DNA of 64,000 nt from Telluria antibiotica (GTDB taxonomy: Bacteria > Pseudomonadota > Gammaproteobacteria > Burkholderiales > Burkholderiaceae_D): positions 124,001 to 188,000 of the forward strand of contig NZ_JAAQOM010000007.1 of the NCBI RefSeq assembly GCF_011682055.1, in the 5' to 3' direction. The notes under the pieces are model-generated. The model made no database searches. It was not told where the DNA came from and saw only the letters and a list, made by a program, of their open reading frames with translations. Positions 17,044 through 25,776 of this stretch are shown piece after piece. Position numbers and translations under genes: made by a program. Every line of letters begins with the position of its first letter. Position 1 is the stretch's first letter.

Positions 17044-18429
17044 ATGATCGACAACCTGGCAGCAACCGCCGCCGACCTCCAATCCCCAGCGTTAGAAGAA
17101 CTCGACCCGCTGCAGACGCATTTCCAGGACGGAGTTGCGCCGGACGAGATCGAGCAGGTGTATCACCTCAAGCGCGCGCAGCCGATGCTGCAGGCGTTCA
17201 CGGCGCTGTTCCACGGCTCGCAGGACGGCGTGATCGTGCGCCTGCTCGTGCTGCGCGAGCTCGCGTCCGACGCGATGGATTCCGCGTTCTCGCGCGCCGA
17301 CATCAACCAGAAATTCGCCTACCTGATCCCGGAAAGCCTGGAGACGGTGCTGGGCCGCCTGCGCAGCCACGGCCTGCTCGCGTGGGACAACCCGGCCGCC
17401 GTCTACCGCATCACGCCGCTCGCGCGCAACGTGCTGGCCGCCCTCGACACGCTGCTCGCGCTGGGCAAGCCGGAAGAGGACGAGGCCGAGATGGGCTTCC
17501 TGCTGTCGCAGGTCGCGGGTGCGCAAGCCGTCGGCGGCGTCACGGTGGAGCAGCTGAAGCATTTGTTGGGCCGCCTCGTCGAGCTGCACGAGGAATTCCG
17601 CGACGCGATCGCATCCGGCTCCGAATTCCGCCTGCGCGCGTCGCAGGCGAAGTGGCACATGGCGTGCGACTGGGTGGAGAAGGGCTCCGTGATCCTGCGC
17701 GCCATCACGTCCGACGAGCGCGCCGATTCGGCCACGCACCGCGCCGCGCAGGCGATCGGCCGCGCGCAATCGCAGCTGCTCAATATGCAGGGCATGTTCT
17801 CGCGCGCGCTGAACCAGATCGAGCGCCAGCGCGTGCACCTGGGCCAATCGGGCCTGTCGACGACCGATATCAAGCGCTGGCTGCTGGCGCACGACGACCT
17901 CGCGAGCCTCGCCGAGGACGCGATCGACCGCCCCGTCGTCCCGCTGTTCACGACGCCCGCGGAGATGATCGACGTGGCCGAGACGGAACTGATGATGGAG
18001 CGCGTGGCGGCCGTGGCGCCGGCGGGCCTGCCGAGCGGCGAGGACGCGGCGATGACCATCAACGACAACCCGGCGATGCAGGCGGAGCTGGACGACTGGA
18101 TCCGCCGCCTGTCCGATTTCGCCAACCTGGACAACTTCCCCGTGATGGCCGAGGGCGCGCCACGGAGCGTGCCGATCCAGGAATCGCTGCTGCCGGCCAG
18201 CTTCGCCGTCGCGTCGTACCGCGCCTCGCTGCTGCCGCTGCTGGGTGATCCGGCCGAGGCGAATTTGCAGGGCCCGACGGCCGAACTGGCGCGCCTGCCC
18301 GTGCGCTTCGACTCGGCCGACGAAATGGTGCCGCTCGACGACCCGCACCTCGCGGCGATCTCGCGCGCGACCCTCTCACTGAATCTCGATCTACCGAGCA
18401 CCCCGGAAAGCACCACGCAAGATGAATGA
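17044..18429 (+). CDS. mksF: Kleisin-like subunit of an MksBEF-type SMC complex
   Basis: A 461-residue protein, first of three overlapping or closely spaced genes followed by a small winged-helix protein and an SMC ATPase, which is the MksF-MksE-MksB / MukFEB order. A winged-helix-like region (about residues 55-130: ADINQKFAYLIPESLETVLGRLRSHGLL) is followed by long helices, consistent with a MukF-like kleisin. No catalytic motif was seen. Its end overlaps the kite gene by 8 bp. A TATACT at 16976 is the only promoter-like element noted, and the ribosome site is weak. The identification rests on gene order and size more than on motifs. Confidence 0.65.
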   Translation: MIDNLAATAADLQSPALEELDPLQTHFQDGVAPDEIEQVYHLKRAQPMLQAFTALFHGSQDGVIVRLLVLRELASDAMDSAFSRADINQKFAYLIPESLETVLGRLRSHGLLAWDNPAAVYRITPLARNVLAALDTLLALGKPEEDEAEMGFLLSQVAGAQAVGGVTVEQLKHLLGRLVELHEEFRDAIASGSEFRLRASQAKWHMACDWVEKGSVILRAITSDERADSATHRAAQAIGRAQSQLLNMQGMFSRALNQIERQRVHLGQSGLSTTDIKRWLLAHDDLASLAEDAIDRPVVPLFTTPAEMIDVAETELMMERVAAVAPAGLPSGEDAAMTINDNPAMQAELDDWIRRLSDFANLDNFPVMAEGAPRSVPIQESLLPASFAVASYRASLLPLLGDPAEANLQGPTAELARLPVRFDSADEMVPLDDPHLAAISRATLSLNLDLPSTPESTTQDE

Positions 18430-19144
18430 CGACGCCCAAATCCTGATCGCGCGCCTGCTCACGCACCAGACGCTGCGCCGTGACGACAAGATGGTCAAGC
18501 GCGCGCTGTCCGACGACCTGTTCCGCACTGAGCTCGACAAGCGCCTGCTCGAATCCGGCCTGAAACTGCTCGACAACGTGTACGCGGACCACGTGACGCT
18601 GGCCCTGCATCGCAACGTCGAGCCGAAGATCTTCGGCGCCAAGGACATCTGGCAGAACAATAATTTCGGCCTCACGCGCGACGGCGTGGCGCTGCTCGTC
18701 GTGCTGTGGGCGCAGATCATCCTCCCGAAGCGCCAGCGCCAGGAAACCCACCAGGCCATCGCCGTCGACCAGTCGGACATGTTCGACAAGGACAATCCGA
18801 TCCCGCGCGCGGAAGACACGTCGATCGGCATCTCGTACACGGCGCTGCTCGCGGACTTCGGCGAGAAGCTGGGCAAGAAGACCCGCATGGACATGAACCT
18901 GGGCCTGCTGTCGAAGCTCGGCTTCATCGAGCGCCGCGGCGACGTGATCCTGGAAGGTCCGCTGCTCGACCTGCTGATGGATACCGACGTGCTGAAGGAA
19001 CGCATCATCAACGGCGCGCTGGCCGACGTGTTCAAGCGCGCCCCGCTGGCCGCCGCGCCGCGCCGCCACGTCAGCGAAGCCGCGAACGACGAGCCGCAGG
19101 AAGCCGTCGACACGGCCGCCGACACCGACACGCCCCAAGCTTAA
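18422..19144 (+). CDS. mksE: Kite-like subunit of an MksBEF-type SMC complex
   Basis: A 240-residue protein in the second position of the SMC operon. It reads as a tandem winged-helix protein: one part with DGVALLVVLWAQIILPKRQ and another with ISYTALLADFGEKLGKKTRMDMNLGLLSKLGFIERRGDVILEGPLLDLLMD. This pattern is shared by MukE, MksE and DUF4194 proteins. The C-terminus is an acidic, disordered tail. Its ATG lies inside the kleisin gene and its stop is 9 bp before the SMC gene, implying stoichiometric expression. Confidence 0.7.
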   Translation: MNDDAQILIARLLTHQTLRRDDKMVKRALSDDLFRTELDKRLLESGLKLLDNVYADHVTLALHRNVEPKIFGAKDIWQNNNFGLTRDGVALLVVLWAQIILPKRQRQETHQAIAVDQSDMFDKDNPIPRAEDTSIGISYTALLADFGEKLGKKTRMDMNLGLLSKLGFIERRGDVILEGPLLDLLMDTDVLKERIINGALADVFKRAPLAAAPRRHVSEAANDEPQEAVDTAADTDTPQA

Positions 19145-19153
19145 GAGACCCGC

Positions 19154-21985
19154 ATGTTCCACATTAAATCCCTCGAGCTGGTCCACTGGGACTACTGGCA
19201 GCGCATCAAGAACATCCCGCTCGACGCCAAGATCATCACCATCGCGGGCCAGAACGGCTCCGGCAAGACGACGTTGCTGGACGCGCTGCGCACCCTGTTC
19301 GGCCTCGATTGCTCGATGGGCCGCACGTACAAGCACTATGCGCGCCACTCGGGCCAGCAGAGCGCCTGGCTGCGCGCCGTCGTCGACAACAAGCCCGTCG
19401 GGCGCCAGCTGTCGAACCGCCCGTTCCGCCATTCCGGCTTCTTCAGCGACGACGAAGTCACGCTGTTCTGCCAGGTGCAGAAGAACGGCGGCGACTGGAA
19501 GCGCCAGTACCTGATGCGACCGGGGAACATCCAGATCGAGGAAGTGACGGAAGCGACGGACTGGCTCGGCGTCGAGAACTACCGCAAGCGCCTCGCATCG
19601 GCCGGCCTGTCGCCGGCGATGTCGAAGGTGCTGGCACTTGAGCAGGGCGAGACCGACAAGCTGTGCGAATACGCGCCGCGCCAGTTGCTGGACCTCGTGT
19701 TCCAGGTGTTCGGCGACAAGGAGGTGCTCGATGCGTACGACGAGGCGAAGCGCCACCAGCGCGACACCGAGTCGGAACTGAAGCGCTTCGAGGCCGAGCT
19801 GGAAACGTCGCGCATCAACCTGGAGGGCCTGCGCCTGCGCGTGGCGAACTACCACCAGTGGGAAGACCTGAACAAGGAACGCCGCGCCCTCGTCGAGGAA
19901 GTGCTGCCGAGCCTCGAGTACCACGAGGCGCGCGAAAAGGCCGCCAACGTGAGCCGCGCGCTGCGCGAGGCGAAGAAGCCGCTGATGCAGGCCGACGGCC
20001 TCCTGTCCGAGAAGCGCAACGCGCTCGCCGCGCAGCAGCGCGCGCTGACGGAAGCGCAGCAGGAGGAAGTCAAACTCGAACAGGAAGCGAACGAACTGGC
20101 CACCCGCCTGACGCAGGTGAACGCGAAACTGAAGCCGTTGGAAAGCCTGCTCGAACAAAAGGAACGCCTGAACAAGCTGGCCGCGGACGCCGGCGCGGAC
20201 ATCGCGGAAGTGGCGAGCCAGCTGGAAGCGAAGGAAGCGGAACTCGCGAAGAAGAAGGCCGAGCGCGAAGCCCTGGCCACGCGCATCGCGGGCGAGCTGG
20301 CGACGATCAGCGCGCTGCAGGGCAAGACGACGATGCCTGAACCGGAAGCCCAGCGCCAGATGCGCCGCGCGCTGCGCGATGCGGGCATCCCGCACGCCAT
20401 GCTGTCGGACATCGTCGAAGTGACGGACCCGAAGTGGCAGGGCGCCGTCGAGGGCGTGCTCGGCGGTTATGCGTCCGTCGTGCTGCTGGAGCGCGCGAAG
20501 GATGCGCCGGCCGCCTATAAACTCGCGGAGAAGGAGCGTTATCGCCACTTCATCGTGCCCGACTGCGTCGACGCGCCGGTCGTCAAGGACGATACCTTGT
20601 TGTCCGTCGTGCGTTTCAGCTCGAAGGCGCCCTCCTGGCTGATCGACCAGCTGGAACGCATCGAGCGCGTGGAGTCCGTCGACGCCGGCTTCAAGAGCGA
20701 TGCCGACGAATGGATCACGCCGGACGCGTACCACCGCGAACGCCGCGGCGGCCGCTCGCTGTTCGTCGAGCCGTCGCGCTACCGCTTCGGCGCGGCCGGC
20801 AAGACGCAGCGCCTGGAAGCCATCCAGAAAGCGCTGCCGTCGCTGGAAGCGCAGGAAGACACGCTGACGCTCGCCATCAGCAAGCTGGCCGCGGAAGTGT
20901 CCGCGCTGCGCGTGCGGATCGCGGGCGTGGACGCGGCGAAGGAGCTGTCCGCGCGCCAGGCCGAATTCGAGGAAGCCACGCGCGCGCTGGAACCGCTGAA
21001 GGCCGAGCGCCTGCAGGTCGGCGCGCGCCTGGGCGAGCTGCAAGTGCTGATCAAGAACGCGACCGTCACGCGCACGCGCGCCGACACCGTCTGGCAGAAC
21101 GCCCGCATGGCGCTGTCGGAAGCGGAAGCGGGCATGCGCCTGAACAACCGCCGCGTGATCGAGCAGCGCAGCGAGCACGCGCGCGAGCTGCTCACGTTGC
21201 GCCGCTCGTGGCGCCACGTGCCGAAGTCGTGGCGCAGCGCGCAGCAGCGTGCCACGCTCGTCGCGACGCACCAGAACGCGCACCAGGTCAAGCTGCGCAT
21301 GAATTCCCTCGACGCGTCGCTCGCGCGCGGCGACTGGGAACAGGATCCGACCGTCATCGACCAGTACGCGCGCCTGAACGACCAGCTGTCCGGCCGCCAG
21401 GTGGAGACGGAGGAGCGCCGCTACCAGAACAACCGCGCGATCGAGGCGACGGACAATGCGCGCGGCGCCTACATCGAGCGCCTGCGCTACACGATCAAGA
21501 CGTACTCGAAGAACATCCGCGAACTGGGCGAGCTGGCGAACATCGACGTCTCCGTCGACCCGGTGCGCCTCGAGAACGACGACGTGCAGCTGGCGCAGGC
21601 CGGCCTGCACGTGCGTTTCAAGTTCGACGGCAAGGGCCAGATCGGCATGAACGACGGCGAGGCGTCGGGCGGCCAGCAGGTCATGAAGTCGCTCGTCCTG
21701 CTCATCGGTCTGTTGAAATCGGAAGAGGGCTCCGGCGGCTTCGTGTTCATCGATGAACCGTTCGCCCACCTGGACATCCGCAACATCCAGCTGGTCGGCG
21801 AGTTCCTCAAGAACACCGACGCGCAATACCTGATGACGACGCCGCTGACGCACAACACGGACGTCTACGATCCGTCCGACCTCACGCTCATCACGAGCAA
21901 GAAGAAGAAGGACGTGCAGTGGGCGCAGCCGATCTTCGTGCTGCAGCGCCGGCGCGAGGGCGAGGCGGAAGCGAAGGTAGCTTAA
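19154..21985 (+). CDS. mksB: SMC-like ATPase, MksB type
   Basis: A 943-residue SMC protein, close to the size of MksB and much shorter than MukB. The Walker A GQNGSGKT is at residues 32-39. Two long Ala/Glu/Leu coiled coils (about 225-380 and 540-780) flank a hinge (about 395-470, WQGAVEGVLGGYASVVLLER). The C-terminal head has the ABC signature EASGGQQ (about 836-841) and Walker B FVFIDEPFAHLD (about 864-875). It should load as a dimer with the kleisin and kite subunits and extrude or bridge DNA. There is no TOPRIM/JetD nuclease gene next to it, so chromosome organisation is more likely than plasmid cutting, though this is inference. Confidence 0.8.
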   Translation: MFHIKSLELVHWDYWQRIKNIPLDAKIITIAGQNGSGKTTLLDALRTLFGLDCSMGRTYKHYARHSGQQSAWLRAVVDNKPVGRQLSNRPFRHSGFFSDDEVTLFCQVQKNGGDWKRQYLMRPGNIQIEEVTEATDWLGVENYRKRLASAGLSPAMSKVLALEQGETDKLCEYAPRQLLDLVFQVFGDKEVLDAYDEAKRHQRDTESELKRFEAELETSRINLEGLRLRVANYHQWEDLNKERRALVEEVLPSLEYHEAREKAANVSRALREAKKPLMQADGLLSEKRNALAAQQRALTEAQQEEVKLEQEANELATRLTQVNAKLKPLESLLEQKERLNKLAADAGADIAEVASQLEAKEAELAKKKAEREALATRIAGELATISALQGKTTMPEPEAQRQMRRALRDAGIPHAMLSDIVEVTDPKWQGAVEGVLGGYASVVLLERAKDAPAAYKLAEKERYRHFIVPDCVDAPVVKDDTLLSVVRFSSKAPSWLIDQLERIERVESVDAGFKSDADEWITPDAYHRERRGGRSLFVEPSRYRFGAAGKTQRLEAIQKALPSLEAQEDTLTLAISKLAAEVSALRVRIAGVDAAKELSARQAEFEEATRALEPLKAERLQVGARLGELQVLIKNATVTRTRADTVWQNARMALSEAEAGMRLNNRRVIEQRSEHARELLTLRRSWRHVPKSWRSAQQRATLVATHQNAHQVKLRMNSLDASLARGDWEQDPTVIDQYARLNDQLSGRQVETEERRYQNNRAIEATDNARGAYIERLRYTIKTYSKNIRELGELANIDVSVDPVRLENDDVQLAQAGLHVRFKFDGKGQIGMNDGEASGGQQVMKSLVLLIGLLKSEEGSGGFVFIDEPFAHLDIRNIQLVGEFLKNTDAQYLMTTPLTHNTDVYDPSDLTLITSKKKKDVQWAQPIFVLQRRREGEAEAKVA

Positions 21986-21993
21986 GAGACCAC

Positions 21994-22080
21994 GGCGTTA
22001 CGCGTGGGCACCCCTGTGCCCACGCGTAACGCCAACATGGCGCAAACGTCACGCGTGGGCACGGGGTGCCCACCCTACCG
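21994..22080. repeat. REP/BIME-like palindromic element A
   Basis: Two inverted arms, GCGTGGGCACCCCTGTGCCC and GGGCACGGGGTGCCCACC, each with its own short palindrome, separated by about 30 bp containing CGTAACGCC and AACGTCACGCG. It begins 9 bp after the SMC stop and ends 27 bp before the stop of the convergent CcdC-like gene. Confidence 0.85.
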
Positions 22081-22106
22081 GGTACCGTGCCAGTCACGCT
22101 GGCGCA

Positions 22107-22619
22107 TCAGATCTCGCCGATTTCCTTGCGCTTGCGCTGGCGCCAGCGCATGAAGCTCGCGGAGAAGGTGGCGAAATAGGCGGCCGTGATCCCGAGGCAC
22201 AGCATCGTGACGGGGCTGTCCGTGAAGCGCGGATTCGGTTTGTTGCTGCCCTGGTTCATGTAGATCTCGATGCCGAGGTAGATCACGCGCGCCACCAGCA
22301 GCATGGCGACGAGGATGCCCATGCGCGACGGCGGCGTGAAGAAGTAGCCTTCCGGCGTGTCCTCGAAGCGGGTGCGGCGCAGGCCGTAGGTGCCCAGCGC
22401 GATGCCCGCGATGGCGCCGCCCGCCAGCGCCGCGAGCTGGAACGGGCGGTCGCCGAGTTCGGACGCGGGAATCAGCAGCATCACGACGAACACGAACAGG
22501 CCCGTGTAGTGGCGCGACATGATGGAGCGCTGGCGCGTCATCTGCTGCTTCAGGCGCGAATAGATGCGCCACACGAGCAGCGGGACAAGGGCGATCAGGG
22601 CGAGGGTGGTCAGGCTCAT
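22107..22619 (-). CDS. CcdC-like (DUF1453) membrane protein, copy 2
   Basis: A 170-residue protein with four predicted membrane segments (about 3-18, 42-58, 66-85, 98-120). Shared marks with the upstream gene include LVWRIYSRLKQQMTRQRS, followed by a glycine-rich membrane segment and FEDTPEGYFFTPPSRMGI. The two form a tandem paralogous pair 25 bp apart. The family is similar to Bacillus CcdC, whose role near cytochrome c biogenesis genes is unproven. Confidence 0.6.
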   Translation of the reverse strand: MSLTTLALIALVPLLVWRIYSRLKQQMTRQRSIMSRHYTGLFVFVVMLLIPASELGDRPFQLAALAGGAIAGIALGTYGLRRTRFEDTPEGYFFTPPSRMGILVAMLLVARVIYLGIEIYMNQGSNKPNPRFTDSPVTMLCLGITAAYFATFSASFMRWRQRKRKEIGEI

Positions 22620-22644
22620 GCGATAAAACTCGTGCGAAAAAAAC

Positions 22645-23136
22645 TCAGGCGGTGCGCTTGCGCCAGGCGAGCAGGCCGAAGGCGTAGGTCATGTAATAGC
22701 CGGCCAGGACGCCGAAGATGACGAGGGTCAGCGGGCTCGATACGAACTCGCGGTGCGCGAACGAGCCCAGCGCGTAGAACTCGTACGCGCGCCACGCCAT
22801 GCGGGCCATGAACAGCAGCGCGACGGCCATGCCGATCGGCGCGTGCGGCGTGAAGAAGAACGCGTCGCCGACCTGTTCGAAGCGCGTCTTGCCCGTCGCG
22901 ATGCGGCCGAGGATGGCGCCGACCGGCAGCCCGGCCGCGAGGCCCACGAGGGCGAACGGGTTCGTCTGGATGCTGAGGACGGCCAGCAGGACGATCAGCA
23001 GCGGGAAGAACACGAGGGTCGTGCGGTGGCGCCACGTCTTCGATCGCTGGCGGGTCGTCAGGCGCTTGATGCGGCTGACCATGCGCCACAGGACGAGCGG
23101 GGCGAGAACGGCGGCAACGACGGGAGTCGGCAACAT
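22645..23136 (-). CDS. CcdC-like (DUF1453) membrane protein, copy 1
   Basis: A 163-residue integral membrane protein. The start is ATG 23136, chosen for the AGGAGG directly upstream. Motifs LVLWRMVSRIKRLTTRQRS and FEQVGDAFFFTPHAPIGM match the following gene, so a local gene duplication is inferred. About four membrane helices are visible and the C-terminus is basic. It heads the two-gene operon. The function is unknown. Confidence 0.6.
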   Translation of the reverse strand: MLPTPVVAAVLAPLVLWRMVSRIKRLTTRQRSKTWRHRTTLVFFPLLIVLLAVLSIQTNPFALVGLAAGLPVGAILGRIATGKTRFEQVGDAFFFTPHAPIGMAVALLFMARMAWRAYEFYALGSFAHREFVSSPLTLVIFGVLAGYYMTYAFGLLAWRKRTA

Positions 23137-23244
23137 TGGTTTCCTCCTGGTTCTTTCTGTCGAATCCGCCATTGTAATCCAGGCGCGCGTCGGCAAACCG
23201 CCGGTCATGGTAATGTTTTGGCATCGTCCGCAGGAGTCCCACCC

Positions 23245-23430
23245 ATGATCCAATACCTGAGCGCAGGGCAGGCGATCGGGCGCCATGCCCACCGCGCGCC
23301 CGATCCGGCACCCATCGAAGAGCCGCCGCCCGACCCGTTCGAGAATTCCGATCCGCACCAGCCGCCGATCCGCACACCGCAGAACGACGAGCCGCCGACG
23401 GACCCCAATCCCAGCGTGACCCTGCACTAG
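23245..23430 (+). CDS. Proline-rich microprotein, 61 residues
   Basis: A 61-residue protein with a good ribosome site (CAGGAG, 10 bp upstream of ATG 23245). After about 18 ordinary residues (MIQYLSAGQAIGRHAH) it becomes Pro/Asp/Glu-rich with repeats of DP, PP and TP. It is placed between two reverse-strand genes and stands alone. A second microprotein of similar size and layout is at 45215. I recognise no family. Confidence 0.5.
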   Translation: MIQYLSAGQAIGRHAHRAPDPAPIEEPPPDPFENSDPHQPPIRTPQNDEPPTDPNPSVTLH

Positions 23431-24320
23431 GCCAGCAAGGCCGCGTGCGCCTGCAACACCTCGGCCAGCAGCTCCGCCATCAAGGTCACGCGCGGCGAGC
23501 GGCGCACGTCCGGATGGACGGCCAGCCACAGCGGGCGGCTCAGCACCTGGGCGTAGTCGGGGTGCAGCACGAGCATGGGGTCGCCGCGGCCGAGGAAGTG
23601 CGGCAGCACGGCGACGCCGAGCCCGGCCCGGCACGCCGCGAGCATCGCGGCCGCGTCGTTGGTCCAGAACGCATACGGCCGTCCGGCCACGAACTTCGCC
23701 AGCCATGCCTGCTGGGGCGTCTCCTTCATCGCCTCCCCGTAGCCGATGAATTCCCATTCCTCCGTCGGACGCTCGAACCAGCCCGGCGCCGCATACAGCC
23801 CGTAGCCGGTCTGCGCCAATGGCCGCGCGGCGAGCCCGCCCTGGTCCGGACGCGACATGCGCAGCGCGAGGTCGGCCTCGCCCCGGTACAGGTCGGCCTG
23901 GCGGACCTCGCCGATGATCTCCAGCGTGATCGCAGGCCAGCGCGCCCGCGCGGACGCGAGGCGCGGCACGAGAAAGGCGTGCGCGAAGGTCGGCGGCGCC
24001 GACAGGCGCACGACGCCGCGCAAGGTGGCCGCGCCCGCGCCGGCGCGCGCGAAGGCGAGCGCCTCGTCCTCGACCTTGCGCGCCTGCGCCAGCAACTCAT
24101 CGCCATCCACGGTGAGCACCCAGCGCTTGGGCAGGCGGTCGAACAGGCGCACGCCCAGCCGGGTTTCCAGCGTGCCGATGCGGCGCGCGACGGTCGAGTG
24201 TTCCACGTCGAGCACGCGCGCCGTCGCGCTCAGCTTGCCCTGGCGCGCCAGTTCGACGAAGTAGCGGATGTCGTCCCAGTCGAAAGCCGCGGCGTCTGGT
24301 TGACCTATGGATTTTTGCAC
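23427..24320 (-). CDS. LysR family transcriptional regulator
   Basis: A 297-residue protein with an N-terminal LysR helix-turn-helix (about residues 16-75: LSATARVLDVEHSTVARRIGTLETRLGVRLFDR) and an effector-binding domain (about 100-290). It is divergent from the quinone oxidoreductase gene across 76 bp, the standard geometry of a LysR regulator and its target. Its stop overlaps the end of the convergent microprotein gene by 4 bp. Confidence 0.88.
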   Translation of the reverse strand: MQKSIGQPDAAAFDWDDIRYFVELARQGKLSATARVLDVEHSTVARRIGTLETRLGVRLFDRLPKRWVLTVDGDELLAQARKVEDEALAFARAGAGAATLRGVVRLSAPPTFAHAFLVPRLASARARWPAITLEIIGEVRQADLYRGEADLALRMSRPDQGGLAARPLAQTGYGLYAAPGWFERPTEEWEFIGYGEAMKETPQQAWLAKFVAGRPYAFWTNDAAAMLAACRAGLGVAVLPHFLGRGDPMLVLHPDYAQVLSRPLWLAVHPDVRRSPRVTLMAELLAEVLQAHAALLA

Positions 24321-24396
24321 GGTAAGTGACGAGTTTTAGGGATTTCGGGCGATTTTCGATCAATCTACCATGGGGCCTCACACATCAGGAGGAATC

Positions 24397-25383
24397 ATGG
24401 ACGAATTGTTCGAACAGGTACGCATTTACCGCCAGGGCGGTGCCGGTGAACTGGAAGCGGAACGGGTCGCGCTCGCGCCGCCCGCGGCCGGAGAAGTCCG
24501 CGTGCGCCAGATGGCGGTCGGCGTGAATTTCCTGGACGTCTATTACCGCAGCGGCGCGTACCCATTGGCGCAGTTGCCGGCCACGCTGGGTGTCGAAGGC
24601 GCGGGCATCGTCGAGGCCGTCGGTTCCGGCGTCGCCGGCTTCGCACCCGGACAGCGCGTCGCGTACACGGGCCTGATGGGCGGCTACGCTGCCGTGCGCA
24701 ACGTGCCGGTGGAGCGCCTCGTCGCCGTGCCGGACGGCGTCGCGCTGGATGCCGTCGCCGGCGGCCTGCTGCGCGCCGTCACGACGCACATGCTGTTCGC
24801 GCATGTACGTGAGCTCCGTCCCGGCGACACCGTGCTCGTGCATGCGGCCGCCGGCGGGCTCGGGCTCGTGCTCACGCAGTGGGCGAGCGCGCTCGGAGCA
24901 CGCGTCATCGGCACCGTCGGCAACCGGGAGAAGGCGGCGCTGGCGCTGGCGCAGGGCGCCGAACGCGTCGTGCTGTACCGCGACGAGGATTTCGTGGCGG
25001 CCGCGCGCGAGTTCAGCGGCGGGCGCGGCGTCGACTACGCGATCGACGGCATCGGCGGCGCCACCTTGCTGCGCACGTTCGACGCGGTGCGTCCCTACGG
25101 CCTGGCCGTCAGCGTCGGCCAGGCCGGCGGCACGGTCGAGCCGGTCGACCTGATGCAGATCGGCAGGCCGCGCCAGATCGCGTTTGCGCGCCCCAGCGTG
25201 ATGCAGTTCATGACGGACCCCGCGCTGTACCGCGAAGGTGCGCAGGCCGCGCTGGACCGGCTGGCGGCGGGGCTGCGCGTGCCCATCGGGCTGGACCTGC
25301 CGCTGGCGCGCGCGGCCGACGCGCATGCCGCGCTGGAGGAGGGGCGCACGAGCGGCGCGGTGCTGCTGCGGCCGGCACCATAA
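24397..25383 (+). CDS. NADPH:quinone oxidoreductase, zeta-crystallin/QOR type
   Basis: A 328-residue zinc-independent MDR enzyme. The start is ATG 24397 behind AGGAGG. Characteristic features are VGVNFLDVYYRSGAYP (about 45-60), GVEGAGIVEAVGSGV, and the NADPH-binding VLVHAAAGGLGLVLTQWASALGARVIGTVG (about 148-177). No Cys/His zinc ligands are seen. It reduces quinones or enones with NADPH. It is probably regulated by the divergent LysR protein. Confidence 0.88.
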   Translation: MDELFEQVRIYRQGGAGELEAERVALAPPAAGEVRVRQMAVGVNFLDVYYRSGAYPLAQLPATLGVEGAGIVEAVGSGVAGFAPGQRVAYTGLMGGYAAVRNVPVERLVAVPDGVALDAVAGGLLRAVTTHMLFAHVRELRPGDTVLVHAAAGGLGLVLTQWASALGARVIGTVGNREKAALALAQGAERVVLYRDEDFVAAAREFSGGRGVDYAIDGIGGATLLRTFDAVRPYGLAVSVGQAGGTVEPVDLMQIGRPRQIAFARPSVMQFMTDPALYREGAQAALDRLAAGLRVPIGLDLPLARAADAHAALEEGRTSGAVLLRPAP

Positions 25384-25391
25384 AAAATCGC

Positions 25392-25421
25392 TTGACCGAC
25401 GTATAACCATCTGGTTATGAT
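25392..25421 (+). promoter_or_regulatory. ArsR promoter with 16-bp operator
   Basis: TTGACC (25392-25397) and TATGAT (25416-25421) are 18 bp apart. The perfect palindrome ATAACCA-TC-TGGTTAT (25403-25418) fills the spacer and overlaps the -10 box, so bound repressor would block RNA polymerase. A further half site TGGTTAT is at 25436-25442. Placing transcription start near 25428 rules out ATG 25417 as the start codon of arsR. Confidence 0.8.
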
Positions 25422-25452
25422 TAAATCCATAGCCGGATGGTTATTGATTGCC

Positions 25453-25776
25453 ATGACAGACGCTCAAGACATTCTTTTCCGGACACTCGGCGACCCCACG
25501 CGGCGCGCCATCTTCGAATCGCTGTGCCGCGACGGCGAGCAGACGGTCGGGGCCCTGACGGCCCGGGCCGGCATCTCGCAGCCGGCCGTGTCCAAGCACC
25601 TGGGCTTGCTGAAACAGGCGGGGCTCGTGCGCGATCGGCATGCAGGACGCCAGACGCATTACACCGCACAGCCGGGCGCGCTCGCGCCGCTGACCGACTG
25701 GACGACCGACATGGCCCGGTTCTGGGAGAGCCGGCTCGACGACCTGGACGACCTCTTGAAAAGGATGGACCAATGA
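25453..25776 (+). CDS. ArsR-type winged-helix repressor
   Basis: A 107-residue protein. The start is ATG 25453, because the upstream in-frame ATG (25417) lies inside the -10 box. The winged helix spans residues 10-85: LGDPTRRAIFESLCRDGEQTVGALTARAGISQPAVSKHLGLL. There is no metal-binding Cys pair, so it belongs to the non-metal ArsR group that partners with SRPBCC/AHSA1 proteins. Its stop overlaps the next ATG as ATGA. It probably controls its own operon through the palindrome at 25403-25418. Confidence 0.88.
   Translation: MTDAQDILFRTLGDPTRRAIFESLCRDGEQTVGALTARAGISQPAVSKHLGLLKQAGLVRDRHAGRQTHYTAQPGALAPLTDWTTDMARFWESRLDDLDDLLKRMDQ

Noticed and set aside
18059..21853. Very long open frame antisense to the SMC and kite genes (1264 codons)
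   Set aside because: It is a by-product of strong GC3 bias in the real genes. Its product is Arg/Leu/Val/Gln-rich, without domains, and the plus-strand genes have clear motifs.
19138..21991. 13-bp AGCTTAAGAGACC repeated at the ends of both the kite and SMC genes (19138-19150 and 21979-21991)
   Set aside because: It is an exact repeat over both stop codons, but short and without palindrome or further context; most likely chance or a small gene-conversion trace.
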